From: an uncultured Lachnospiraceae bacterium
GTDB taxonomy: Bacteria > Bacillota_A > Clostridia > Lachnospirales > Lachnospiraceae
Assembly (NCBI GenBank): GCA_947175285.1
Contig: CAMWMM010000042.1
Coordinates: 1 to 16,768 of the forward strand
Reading direction: 5' to 3'
DNA: 16,768 nt
The translations under genes were made by a program, and so were the position numbers. Positions 1 through 7,464 of this stretch are shown here, in pieces. Under the pieces are notes generated by a model. The model was given only the letters and a program-made list of their open reading frames with translations. It was not told the origin of the DNA and did no database searches. The stretch's first letter is position 1, and every line of letters starts with the position of its first letter.

Positions 1-1
1 T

Positions 2-178
2 GTTGATTCCTTGGCAGTTACTAATATAGATGATATGGTAAATTATATTTATTCTCTTCCCAGTATGACATCGCTGAATAATGTGCCAAAACATATAATA
101 AAAACAGTTCTAATGCAGAATTTGACAAATGGAATTTTAAATGTCCCAAAGGAGTATGGAATGTTCATAGCGTCGTAG
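2..178 (+). CDS. Class I SAM-dependent methyltransferase, C-terminal end (partial)
   Basis: An open frame enters from the left edge and codes for 58 residues before a TAG stop. It ends in VPKEYGMFIAS, preceded by a segment reading VDSLAVTNIDDMVNYIYSLP. From memory of the family, a 'SL.VTD..DLVDYI.SL' block followed by a terminal 'VPKEYGMFI' is typical of the C-terminal end of class I SAM methyltransferases common in Firmicutes. The Rossmann core and the SAM-binding motif lie outside the window, so substrate and activity cannot be judged. The following PH-domain gene starts 68 bases later on the same strand. No terminator is visible between them, so read-through is possible. Confidence 0.7.
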   Translation, partial: VDSLAVTNIDDMVNYIYSLPSMTSLNNVPKHIIKTVLMQNLTNGILNVPKEYGMFIAS

Positions 179-246
179 AATCAACCTGACAAGAACACCC
201 ATTTCATAATAATTCAACAAGCTACGAGAAAGGAATGGTTATCAGT

Positions 247-585
247 ATGGAAAACCTACAATGGAACTGGATAAATAAATATTTAATATCCGGCGAATAT
301 GTTATCTGGAACGGCAAGTCGGGAACGGGACATTCTATCTATGTCATTACCAATAAAAGAATTTTTTCTTTTCGGGACTATGAAATACAGACTTTAGATT
401 ATCATACAAAACTGTCAAGAAAAGTGACACGGCATCAGGACGGCTCCGGAAGCATTCGCTATTGTTCAGTGGATTCATCAAGGCTGTATGGTTATTTCGA
501 CCCTGCTATATTTCCTCAAATCATTCATTTTGAACTGGAGAATATTCCTAACGTTGACCACGTTCTCCGGATACTTTCAAACTAG
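247..585 (+). CDS. Internally deleted PH-domain protein (soluble paralogue)
   Basis: This is a 112-residue member of the PH-domain family found three more times downstream. The start at 247 (MENLQWNWINKYL) is chosen over an in-frame ATG at 235. It aligns with the starts of the copies at 1771 and 3794, and the AAAGG ribosome site lies about 12 bases upstream as in those copies. Against the 1771 copy, the text jumps from WNGKSGTGH at residue 29 straight to IYVITNKR. About 64 residues are missing in frame, and these hold both membrane helices. The N-terminal 'W-x-G' segment, the strand-rich PH part with 'DGSGSIRY' and the C-terminal ELENIPNV..VLRIL motif are kept. It is predicted to be soluble. 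It could be a functional soluble variant or a decaying copy; the frame is intact. The next copy begins 21 bases after the stop. Confidence 0.75.
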   Translation: MENLQWNWINKYLISGEYVIWNGKSGTGHSIYVITNKRIFSFRDYEIQTLDYHTKLSRKVTRHQDGSGSIRYCSVDSSRLYGYFDPAIFPQIIHFELENIPNVDHVLRILSN

Positions 586-606
586 CGAAAGGCCTGGTTC
601 TTACAC

Positions 607-1155
607 ATGGATTCTCAATATAAGCATCTGATAAAAGAATATTTAACGCCTGATGAATATGTCGTCTGGGACGGCAGACCGGGAAAGGGGCATCTGCTTG
701 CCAAACAGGACGTTTTTTTACTTCCATTTGGTATTATATGGAACTTATTCTGCATTATCTGGGAAAGTATTGTTCTTCTTGCTCCCACAGACATTATTGC
801 CAAACTGTGGGGAATTCCCTTTGTTTGTATAGGATTATATTTAACACCCGGCAGATTCATCCTAAAGACATACAAAAGAAGAAAAACGGTTTATGTCATC
901 ACAAATAGACGAGCTTTCTTTATCAGAAACAATCAGATACAGACTTTAGACTATCATACACACTTGACAAGAAAAATTACATGGCATCCGGACGGCTTTG
1001 GAAATATCCGTTTTTATATACCGGCGCCGGAACCGGATGAGCTGATAGGTTTTTACACGACTATACAATTAGCCGGACTACCCTCTTATGAATTGGAAAA
1101 TATTCCTGACGTTGCACATGTGCTTCGAATATTGACAGAGACAGAAGCAGACTAA
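607..1155 (+). CDS. Membrane-anchored bacterial PH-domain protein
   Basis: The protein has 182 residues. It starts with a short soluble segment (YLTPDEYVVWDGRPGKGH), followed by two hydrophobic helices at about residues 37-57 and 66-86 joined by a short loop. A PH-like beta domain follows from about residue 94 (TVYVITNRRAFFI, then HPDGFGNIRF). It closes with YELENIPDVAHVLRIL. This order matches a widespread bacterial PH family (bPH/YdbS-like) whose members carry 'T.YV.TN.R', 'DG.G.I.F' and a terminal 'IPDV..V' motif. The biochemical role of these small members is not established. It lies 21 bases after the deleted copy, so the two are probably cotranscribed. The ribosome site is weak: AAAGG lies about 14 bases before the ATG. 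Confidence 0.82.
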   Translation: MDSQYKHLIKEYLTPDEYVVWDGRPGKGHLLAKQDVFLLPFGIIWNLFCIIWESIVLLAPTDIIAKLWGIPFVCIGLYLTPGRFILKTYKRRKTVYVITNRRAFFIRNNQIQTLDYHTHLTRKITWHPDGFGNIRFYIPAPEPDELIGFYTTIQLAGLPSYELENIPDVAHVLRILTETEAD

Positions 1156-1213
1156 AAAGATGAAATTCGTATGTTATATAGGAATTGTCAACCGAAATGG
1201 TGGAGGTGGATAT

Positions 1214-1663
1214 ATGAAAGATCAAGAGGTATATAGCGATTGGGAGGGGTTTGACTCCAACGTGCATGTTTATGATGAGCGCAAAGAGAAAAGCTATCAG
1301 TCACGCATTTGGTGGTGTCTGTGGTTGATTTCCATTGTGATTTTTGTCAGCATCTTTGTCAGGGAAATCAGGGATTATCGAATCACCCAGACCTATCAAT
1401 GCATTCGGGCAGAAATCAGAGATGAGGAAAAGGCTGTGTATACCGTGGATGGTGTGAGACAATGGTATTATCTGCCGGGGCATGCCGTGAAGATGGACGG
1501 TGATTTCGTGCTGTTGTACTATAAGGATGATGTCAGGCTTTTGGAGGCAGTGGCAACTCCTGCATCATGGATTCCCCATCAGTTGTTTTTTGGGGCGTTG
1601 ACTGCTTTTTCCGGATGGAAATTGTGGCGTATTTACCGAGGGAAGAAACATACGGAGGAATAG
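1214..1663 (+). CDS. Small two-TM membrane protein, DUF3592-like
   Basis: The product has 149 residues. An ATG at 1160 extends the frame but has no ribosome site. The ATG at 1214 has GGAGGTGG five bases upstream, so it is chosen. A charged N-terminal tail leads into helix 1 (about 32-50, IWWCLWLISIVIFVSIFV). A strand-rich segment follows (about 58-115) containing TVDGVRQWYYLPGHAV and GDFVLLYYKDDVRLLEAV, then helix 2 (about 119-137) and a basic tail. This layout resembles DUF3592-type proteins, where a small beta domain sits between two helices, but the family assignment is a guess. It lies between two PH-domain copies. Bases just upstream of its ribosome site repeat the flank found after the 1771 copy, so it may have been inserted into, or replaced part of, a duplicated unit. 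Confidence 0.7.
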   Translation: MKDQEVYSDWEGFDSNVHVYDERKEKSYQSRIWWCLWLISIVIFVSIFVREIRDYRITQTYQCIRAEIRDEEKAVYTVDGVRQWYYLPGHAVKMDGDFVLLYYKDDVRLLEAVATPASWIPHQLFFGALTAFSGWKLWRIYRGKKHTEE

Positions 1664-1699
1664 AGGCGGCAGCGCGGGGAGTGAGCCTGAATGAGAGAA

Positions 1700-1727
1700 T
1701 TGGTCTAAAGGAAAATTATGATATGCT
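1700..1727 (+). promoter_or_regulatory. Probable promoter of the 1771 PH gene
   Basis: TTGGTC at 1700-1705, a 16-base spacer and TATGCT at 1722-1727 with an upstream TG (extended -10) form a reasonable sigma-A-type promoter. The stretch AAGGAAAATTATGATATG is shared with the promoter of the 3794 PH gene, so it was probably copied together with the gene. Confidence 0.5.
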
Positions 1728-1770
1728 AAAGATTAATTCGACAAGCTACGGGAAAGGACCGGTTATCAGT

Positions 1771-2319
1771 ATGGAAAATCGGCAGCGAAACTGGATAAAC
1801 AAATATTTAATGCCTGACGAAAATGTCATCTGGAACGGCAGACCGGGCAAGGGGCATCTTCTTACCGAGCAGGACATTTTTATGCTTCCGTTCGGTATTA
1901 TGTGGAGCTTATTTTCCATTATTTGGGAAAGCGCCGCTCTTTTGGCTTCCACATACATTGCTCCCAAACTGTTGGGAATTCCATTTGTTTGTATAGGATT
2001 ATATTTAGTGTTCGGCAGATTCATCCTAATGACGTACAAAAGGAGAAAAACGGTTTATATTATTACAAACAAACGTATATTCTTTTTCATAAACAATCAG
2101 GTGCAGACCTTGAACTATCATACACACCTGACTCGAAAAATCACATGGCATCCTGACGGCTTTGGAAGTATTCGTTTTTATATACCGACGCCTGAACCTG
2201 ATAATTTTTTTGGTATCTTCACATCCGGACAATTATCCAGACTGCCCTCTTATGAATTGGAAAATCTTCCTGATGTTGCCCGTGTTCTCCGGATATTAAC
2301 TGAAACGAAAGCAGATTGA
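1771..2319 (+). CDS. Membrane-anchored bacterial PH-domain protein
   Basis: The product has 182 residues and closely resembles the 607 copy in sequence and layout: WNGRPGKGH near residue 22, helices at about 37-57 and 66-86, TVYIITNKR at about 94, HPDGFGSIRF at about 127, and YELENLPDVARVLRIL near the end. An open frame reaches back to 1567, but that extension overlaps the preceding gene and has no ribosome site. The ATG at 1771 follows GGAAAGG by 13 bases and aligns with the start at 247. The gene has its own likely promoter. Its stop lies 12 bases from the stop of the opposing FG-GAP gene, so the pair is convergent, exactly as for the copy at 3794. Function is unknown; the family is probably membrane-associated. 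Confidence 0.82.
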   Translation: MENRQRNWINKYLMPDENVIWNGRPGKGHLLTEQDIFMLPFGIMWSLFSIIWESAALLASTYIAPKLLGIPFVCIGLYLVFGRFILMTYKRRKTVYIITNKRIFFFINNQVQTLNYHTHLTRKITWHPDGFGSIRFYIPTPEPDNFFGIFTSGQLSRLPSYELENLPDVARVLRILTETKAD

Positions 2320-2331
2320 AAAGATGAAATT

Positions 2332-3648
2332 TTAACCTGCCTCCCCATCGTCTGTCTGGCAGCGGACATTGGAAAGCTGCCAGTCCCCGTCATCCAAATG
2401 CTTTACCTGTGCAGAGATTCGATAACCGGAAGGAAGATTAATGGCGCATTCTCCCGATGTGCATATGCACTGTACCTCCGCTATAATTTCTATCCCATCC
2501 TGCGAATACTCAAACTCAATCTGATCACCAATATTATATCTGTAGGAGATTCCTTGCCAAAACAATTCCGGCATCCCTATTCTCTGACCGTCAAAAACAA
2601 GCCATATGTCATCTCCATCAACAGCAGTATCAAAATGTTCTCTTAACTGCCGGCAGTAGTCTTTGTGCAGGAATTCATACATTTCCCACTCTCCCGCCTC
2701 ATTTTGATCTATCACATATAAAGATTCCACCCAAAGTCCCGTACCTGATTCAATACAGGTGATCATGGCAAGTTCATTTACGCCGTCCCTGTCAAAATCA
2801 GCTTCTTTCCATGTGGGAGGAATCAACGGATATGAAGCATACTCTATATCCGCATATAGATATTTTTCTCCTGTTATTTCAATGACAATGCCTTCTTTTC
2901 CTACTATAAATGTTGAAAAATTTTCCGTTGTATTCACTAATCCCATACTGACTAATTTTTCAGAATAATAGACATAGGCAGTTAGCAGCTCATCATCATT
3001 TCCCCTGCAGTCTTTTGCATTTTCCATGCGTTCCAATAAATCTGCATCCGGTGTAAATTCATTTCCTACAACAGCATTTTCCTCCCGGCTGCTCTCTATC
3101 GGATACTGTCTTTCAGCCAGTCCGTCCGTTATCTCATAGACAGCCTGCATAGTCCAAACGGTCTCTTTATAAGTAAAAGATATGTGTGCTTTTCCGTTTT
3201 CCTCACTGCAAACCGGCTCTTTCCCTATAAAAACAGATGTTTCTAAAGGCTGTATTGCCAAATCACTGACAAAATAAAGGTCCCCAAATAAATACTCCGT
3301 TGTGTCTTCTGTTTTCTGCCCGATTGCTACGAACGCCTCTTTGCTTCCATCCCCATCGTAGTCATCTTCGTAAGTATACGCAATATACTCATATCCATAG
3401 TCCATGCTGTCATTTACTTTATTCGCATAAGAACTGTAAAAATACCAGTCTCCCATTTCTTCCCGCTCTGTTCTCATGTGATAGAGACTGCGGACACTTT
3501 CTAAAGCTCCTGCCTCCGACATACTTATCATCGGCAGCGTTTTATCATAATCATATGTATATGCAGGACGTTTCTGATACTCCCGGCTTGTCTGCACGAC
3601 AAGAAAAAGGACACAAAGTACACTGATTGCTGATAACAACCTTTTCAT
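2332..3648 (-). CDS. Membrane-anchored protein with two FG-GAP/EF-hand-like loops
   Basis: The product has 438 residues. The start at 3648 follows AGGAGGT with ten bases between; a frame extension of 15 residues upstream would include the ribosome site and is rejected. An N-terminal hydrophobic segment (about 4-19, LLSAISVLCVLFLVV) acts as an uncleaved anchor or signal peptide, and no proper lipobox is present. The rest should lie outside the membrane. Two acidic loops, DYDGDG (96-101) followed by SKEAFVAIG, and DFDRDG (284-289) followed by VNELAMIT, have the calcium-binding DxDxDG pattern seen in FG-GAP/VCBS repeats. Each is followed by strand-rich sequence. No catalytic motif is recognised. 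It converges with the 1771 PH gene, and a paralogue lies at 4331-5662. The specific role is unknown. Confidence 0.78.
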   Translation of the reverse strand: MKRLLSAISVLCVLFLVVQTSREYQKRPAYTYDYDKTLPMISMSEAGALESVRSLYHMRTEREEMGDWYFYSSYANKVNDSMDYGYEYIAYTYEDDYDGDGSKEAFVAIGQKTEDTTEYLFGDLYFVSDLAIQPLETSVFIGKEPVCSEENGKAHISFTYKETVWTMQAVYEITDGLAERQYPIESSREENAVVGNEFTPDADLLERMENAKDCRGNDDELLTAYVYYSEKLVSMGLVNTTENFSTFIVGKEGIVIEITGEKYLYADIEYASYPLIPPTWKEADFDRDGVNELAMITCIESGTGLWVESLYVIDQNEAGEWEMYEFLHKDYCRQLREHFDTAVDGDDIWLVFDGQRIGMPELFWQGISYRYNIGDQIEFEYSQDGIEIIAEVQCICTSGECAINLPSGYRISAQVKHLDDGDWQLSNVRCQTDDGEAG

Positions 3649-3681
3649 AACAGTCTCTACCTCCTCTGCGTGATATAATAC

Positions 3682-3687
3682 ATTATA
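3682..3687 (-). promoter_or_regulatory. Perfect -10 box for the 2332-3648 gene
   Basis: On the minus strand this reads TATAAT, about 34 bases before the start codon at 3648, with the ribosome site AGGAGGT (3659-3665) between. No good -35 hexamer is seen at the right distance, so the promoter is only half supported. Confidence 0.4.
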
Positions 3688-3717
3688 AAACAAATTTAGT
3701 TCTCTGACTCAGGAATT

Positions 3718-3746
3718 TTGTCAAAAAAGGAAAATTATGATATGAT
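3718..3746 (+). promoter_or_regulatory. Promoter of the 3794 PH gene
   Basis: TTGTCA (3718-3723), a 17-base spacer and TATGAT (3741-3746) preceded by TGA form a good sigma-A promoter with an extended -10. It lies about 50 bases before the PH start and is back to back with the leftward FG-GAP gene. Confidence 0.65.
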
Positions 3747-3793
3747 ATCTGAAAGACAGATTCTACAAGTTAAGAGAAAGGCATGGTTTTTTA

Positions 3794-4330
3794 ATGGAAA
3801 ATCAAACACAAAACCAGATAAATAAATACTTAACACCTGACGAATATGTGGTCTGGAACGGCAGACCTGGCAAAGGGCATCTTCTTACCAAATACGATAT
3901 TTATATGATTCCGTTCAGTATTATATGGTGCGGCTTCGCCATTTTTTGGGAAACCCGTGTCCTTACTATCGGCGCTCCTTTTCTATTTAATCTGTGGGGC
4001 ATTCCGTTTGTCTTCGTCGGACTGTATATGGTATTCGGCAGATTTATCATGAAGTCATACGTAAGAAAAGAAACCGTTTATGTCATTACGAATAAAAGAG
4101 TTTTTTCTTTTAGGAAAAATCAGATAAATACCTTAGACTATCATACAAACCTGACAAGAACAATTACACGAAATCCGGACGGTTCCGGAAGTATTTACTT
4201 TGGTTCAGCGGCGGCAATGCAGAATAAATTTATGAGTTTTTATACCCCTGCGCAATCATCCGGACAAAACGCTTTTGAACTGGATAATATTCCTGATATT
4301 GAACGTGTTCTTCAAATACTTTCAAGCTGA
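3794..4330 (+). CDS. Membrane-anchored bacterial PH-domain protein
   Basis: This is the fourth PH copy, with 178 residues. Of the four it best matches my recollection of the wider family. It has YLTPDEYVVWNGRPGKGH at residues 12-29, a first helix at about 37-57 (MIPFSIIWCGFAIFW), a second at about 66-86 (LWGIPFVFVGLYMVFGRF), TVYVITNKRVFSF from 94, NPDGSGSIYFG at 127-137, and FELDNIPDIERVLQIL near the end. The start at 3794 follows AGAAAGG by about 12 bases. Its stop codon directly abuts the stop of the opposing FG-GAP gene. A perfect hairpin lies just past the stop. Loss or change of function relative to the other copies cannot be judged from sequence. Confidence 0.83.
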   Translation: MENQTQNQINKYLTPDEYVVWNGRPGKGHLLTKYDIYMIPFSIIWCGFAIFWETRVLTIGAPFLFNLWGIPFVFVGLYMVFGRFIMKSYVRKETVYVITNKRVFSFRKNQINTLDYHTNLTRTITRNPDGSGSIYFGSAAAMQNKFMSFYTPAQSSGQNAFELDNIPDIERVLQILSS

Positions 4331-5662
4331 CTATTCCGATGTCCGGCAGCGGACATCGGAAAGCTGCCAGTTCCCGTTTCCTAAAAATTTCACCTGCGCT
4401 AAGATGCGGCAATCCGGATAGACGGCATTGATAGCATATTCGTCAGATATCCCCTCTACAACTGCCGTAATTTCTATCCCATCCGCCGTATACTCGATAT
4501 CAACATGATTTCCCACATCATACCAATAAGATTGAACCTCATTGAATTCTATCACCACTATTTTCTGCCCGTCAAAAACAAACCATGTATCATCCCCGTC
4601 AATAACCGTATCAAAATGTTTTCGTAACTGACGGCAATAGTCTTTGTGCAGAAATTCATACATTTCCCACTCTCCAGCCTCATCTTGGTCTACTATATAT
4701 AAAGAGTTAATACCTAATCCCGTACCATGCTTAACAAAAGTAATCATGGCAAGCTCATTTACACCGTCTCCATCAAAGTCAGCCTCTTTCCACTCAGGAG
4801 ACACCCTATAATGTGTGGTATACCGGATATCCGCATATAAATATTTCGCATCCGCCGTTTCAATAATAACACCTTCTTTTCCTACTACATAGGCTGCAAA
4901 ATGCTCCGTTGTATTCACCAACCCCATGCCGTCTATCATTTCATACCAACCACTATATCCGCTGAGCAGTTCATAATCGTCTTCCCTGTAATCTTTTGCA
5001 TTTTCCATGCGTTCCTTTACATCCGCATCCGGGGTAAATTCATTTCCTACGACAGCCTTTTCCTCCCGGCTTTTCTCTATCGGATTCTGTCTTTCCGCCA
5101 GTCCGTCCGTTACCGCATAAACAGCCTGCATAGGCTGAATGTTCTCTTTATAAGCAAAATATATGTGCGTTTTTCCGTTTTGTTCACTGCAAACCGGCTC
5201 TTTCCCGATAAAGATGGCTTCTTCTAATAACTGTATTTCCAAATCACTGACAAAATATAGGTTTCCGAATAAATACTCCGCTGTGTCGCCTGTTTTCTGC
5301 CCGATTGCCACAAATGCCTCTTTGCTTCCGTTCCCATCGTAGTCATCTTCGTAAGTGTATGCGATATACTGATAGTCATATCCATACCAATCCGCACAAT
5401 CATAATAATGCGCTATGCCCTCTGCGTAGATTTCTTTCGCGTAAGAACTGTAAAAATACCAGTCTCCCATTTCCTCCCGCTCTGTTCTCATACGATAGAG
5501 ACTGCGGACACTTTCTAAGACTTCTTCCTCCGGCTTAGCTATCGGCGGCATCATTCTATCATAAGCATATATATATGCAGAATTCTCCTGATACTCCCTG
5601 CTTGTCCGCACGATAAGAAAAAGGATACAAAGTACACTGATTGCTGATAACAACTTTTTCAT
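4331..5662 (-). CDS. Membrane-anchored protein with two FG-GAP/EF-hand-like loops, second copy
   Basis: The product has 443 residues and is paralogous to the 2332-3648 product along its whole length. The N-terminus MKKLLSAISVLCILFLIVRT is a hydrophobic anchor. The start at 5662 has AAGGAG six bases upstream; a longer frame into the transporter gene is rejected. Acidic loops are DYDGNG (107-112) and DFDGDG (295-300), each followed by strand-forming sequence (SKEAFVAIG, VNELAMIT). It has a short insert of roughly a dozen residues before the first loop compared with the other copy. The start is only 16 bases after the ATPase stop, leaving no room for a separate promoter between the genes. It may therefore be transcribed from the tryptophan transporter operon or from a site inside the ATPase gene. 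Function is unknown. Confidence 0.78.
   Translation of the reverse strand: MKKLLSAISVLCILFLIVRTSREYQENSAYIYAYDRMMPPIAKPEEEVLESVRSLYRMRTEREEMGDWYFYSSYAKEIYAEGIAHYYDCADWYGYDYQYIAYTYEDDYDGNGSKEAFVAIGQKTGDTAEYLFGNLYFVSDLEIQLLEEAIFIGKEPVCSEQNGKTHIYFAYKENIQPMQAVYAVTDGLAERQNPIEKSREEKAVVGNEFTPDADVKERMENAKDYREDDYELLSGYSGWYEMIDGMGLVNTTEHFAAYVVGKEGVIIETADAKYLYADIRYTTHYRVSPEWKEADFDGDGVNELAMITFVKHGTGLGINSLYIVDQDEAGEWEMYEFLHKDYCRQLRKHFDTVIDGDDTWFVFDGQKIVVIEFNEVQSYWYDVGNHVDIEYTADGIEITAVVEGISDEYAINAVYPDCRILAQVKFLGNGNWQLSDVRCRTSE
4334..4361. repeat. Perfect 12-bp hairpin at a convergent gene junction
   Basis: Arms 4334-4345 and 4350-4361 are perfectly complementary with a GCAG loop. The hairpin covers the last codons of the leftward FG-GAP gene and lies just past the stop of the rightward PH gene. 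No T-run follows on either strand. It may serve as a bidirectional 3' end or stabilising hairpin rather than a classic intrinsic terminator. Confidence 0.5.
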
Positions 5663-5678
5663 GGCAGACTCCTTATTA

Positions 5679-6482
5679 CTACTTCGACAGCAAAATCCTG
5701 TCATTATCCAGTTGTTTCCCTGCGCATATCCGGAATTGTTCGAGCAGGTCATCCACCGTCAGTTTCTCTCTTTCCGCACCTTGTACATCAAAGACTATAC
5801 TGCCGCCGTCCATCATCAGCGTACGGTTGCCCAACTCCAATGCCTGATGCATATTGTGAGTTACCATCAGACAGGTAATTTTTCTCTCGGCAATAATCTG
5901 TCTTGTCAGCTCCAGCACTTTATTCGCCGTAGCAGGGTCAAGCGCCGCCGTATGCTCGTCTAAGAGCAGGATTTTGGGCGTCACCATTGTTGCCATAAGC
6001 AGGGTAAGCGCCTGTCTCTGCCCGCCGGAAAGCAGCCCTACCGGCTGTTTCATCCTGTCTTCGAGTCCCATATTTAATAACGCAAGATGCTCTTTGAACT
6101 TCCGTTTTTCCTTACTGCTGATACGGCTGAAAAAGGCGTGTTTTGCAGTAGAGGCTCGAAGATATGCAAGCGCCATATTCTCCTCAATCGTCATATGCGG
6201 AGCGGTTCCTTTGAGCGGATCCTGAAAAAGATGTCCGATCACCTTACTTCTGATATATTCCTTTTGATAGGTAATATCTTCCCCGTCCAGAAAAATTTCT
6301 CCCTCATCCACATAGAAATTACCTGTGATGGCATTAAAAAGCGTTGATTTTCCCGCGCCGTTACTCCCTACAATGGTTGCAAAGTCACCGTCCGCCAAAT
6401 GCAGGCTGACTTTATCCAATGCTTTTTTTTCATTGACCGTACCGGCATTAAATGTCTTGGAAATATTCTCTATCGTCAGCAT
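5679..6482 (-). CDS. trpZ: Tryptophan ABC transporter, ATP-binding protein (TrpZ-type)
   Basis: This 267-residue ATPase subunit should energise uptake at the inner face of the membrane. It shows Walker A GSNGAGKST (39-47), a Q-loop in LFQDP (Q87), the ABC signature LSGGQ (151-155), Walker B ILLLDE (171-176) and the H-loop VTHN (H209). The DEHTAALDP continuation after Walker B is what I recall for the ATPases paired with PF04392-type binding proteins. The start overlaps the permease stop by seven bases (ATGCTGA), indicating translational coupling. Together with the lipoprotein and permease upstream it forms a complete three-gene transporter. The tryptophan assignment rests on the UGG specifier in the T-box leader and on known TrpXYZ systems in Firmicutes. 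Confidence 0.88.
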   Translation of the reverse strand: MLTIENISKTFNAGTVNEKKALDKVSLHLADGDFATIVGSNGAGKSTLFNAITGNFYVDEGEIFLDGEDITYQKEYIRSKVIGHLFQDPLKGTAPHMTIEENMALAYLRASTAKHAFFSRISSKEKRKFKEHLALLNMGLEDRMKQPVGLLSGGQRQALTLLMATMVTPKILLLDEHTAALDPATANKVLELTRQIIAERKITCLMVTHNMHQALELGNRTLMMDGGSIVFDVQGAEREKLTVDDLLEQFRICAGKQLDNDRILLSK

Positions 6483-7441
6483 ACACTTCCACCGCCCTTC
6501 TTATTTGCCTGCGCTGCTAATTTTCTGTTATGCAAAAGACTGTTTTTTTGTTTCTGAAAGACAAATTGTTCTTTCAAATACGGGAAAGAAATCGCCGCTG
6601 CTACGATAATTGCCGACACTAATTTCAATGCTTCCGCCGGCACATTCATCCGCAGCGCCACCGCTACAATAAAGCGGTACAGGCAGCTTCCTAAAATAAC
6701 GCCTGCGACTTTTCTAAGCACACTGCCTTTTCCGATTAAAGTCTCTCCGATAATCAGACTGGCAAGTGCAATCGTAACCATACCAGTTCCGAGATTGATA
6801 TCACAGGATTTCTGGTACTGTCCGAGAATCGCGCCGGAGAGCGCAGTCAGGGCATTTGCCACGCATAACCCTACGGTAATCATAAAAAGCGGGTTGATGC
6901 TTGACGCGCGCACCATGTATTCATTATCTCCCGTAGCGCGGATGGATAGTCCGAGTCTCGTATTCAAAAACCAAGCCAGAACAATGCCAATCAACAGAAC
7001 AATCAAAAATACAATCAAAAACTTATACCAGTTATCATACCATGACGCTGCAATTTTTCCTTTTGCCAGACTGAAAATCGTATCACAGGCAAAGAGATTG
7101 ATCTGGGAAGAGCCCATCACCATAATATTGATTGTATATAGACCGGTATTGACGATAATACCGGCTAGAATGGAGGGAACTCCCATTCTGGTCTGTAAAA
7201 ACGCCGTAATAAAGCCGGAGCAGACGCCCGCCCCCATTGCCGCAAACAGTGCCAAAAAGGGGTGTCCCGACAGCGTTACCATCGCACCGACCGCACATCC
7301 CAACGTAAAACAGCCGTCTGTCGATAAGTCCGCAATATTTAAAATGCTAAACGAAATAAACAATGCCAGCGCCACCAGAGAATAAATACATCCCAGTTCC
7401 AACGCACTCTGTAAAATTGATAGTGTAAATATGGAAGTCAT
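6476..7441 (-). CDS. trpY: Tryptophan ABC transporter, permease (TrpY-type)
   Basis: The product has 321 residues with about eight to ten hydrophobic segments, the usual length for a branched-chain-type permease (BPD_transp_2 fold). The segment NIADLSTDGCFTLGCAVGA near residue 35 matches the 'D.STEG.F.LG' block I associate with permeases of the TrpXYZ group. The loop RATGDNEYMVRASSIN, about residues 172-187, fits the region that contacts the ATPase in this fold. The tail after the last helix is basic and polar. The ribosome site AGGATGAG lies six bases before the ATG. The gap to the lipoprotein gene is 23 bases, and the 3' end overlaps the ATPase start, so all three are one operon. Confidence 0.87.
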   Translation of the reverse strand: MTSIFTLSILQSALELGCIYSLVALALFISFSILNIADLSTDGCFTLGCAVGAMVTLSGHPFLALFAAMGAGVCSGFITAFLQTRMGVPSILAGIIVNTGLYTINIMVMGSSQINLFACDTIFSLAKGKIAASWYDNWYKFLIVFLIVLLIGIVLAWFLNTRLGLSIRATGDNEYMVRASSINPLFMITVGLCVANALTALSGAILGQYQKSCDINLGTGMVTIALASLIIGETLIGKGSVLRKVAGVILGSCLYRFIVAVALRMNVPAEALKLVSAIIVAAAISFPYLKEQFVFQKQKNSLLHNRKLAAQANKKGGGSVC

Positions 7442-7464
7442 AAATTTCTCATCCTGTTCTTATC

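Larger units (their letters stand above)
1771..5662. repeat. Tandem duplication of a PH/FG-GAP convergent gene pair
   Basis: Unit A (1771-3648) and unit B (3794-5662) each consist of a rightward PH-domain gene and a leftward FG-GAP-type gene meeting tail to tail, 12 and 0 bases apart. Both partners are clear paralogues between units, and promoter-proximal sequence upstream of the PH gene is also shared. The simplest reading is one tandem duplication followed by divergence. Confidence 0.75.

Noticed and set aside
1160..1213. Earlier ATG for the two-TM gene
   Set aside because: No ribosome site; GGAGGTGG lies directly before the ATG at 1214.
1567..1770. N-terminal extension of the 1771 PH gene
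   Set aside because: It overlaps the preceding membrane-protein gene in another frame, has no ribosome site, and the paralogues start at the position matching 1771.
1771..5662. Toxin-immunity or defence island reading of the PH/FG-GAP array
   Set aside because: Paralogue arrays can be immunity genes, but no toxin domain, nuclease or secretion motif is visible in either family.
6795..7385. Long plus-strand open frame opposite the permease
   Set aside because: Antisense shadow of a clear permease gene; no ribosome site or recognisable protein pattern.
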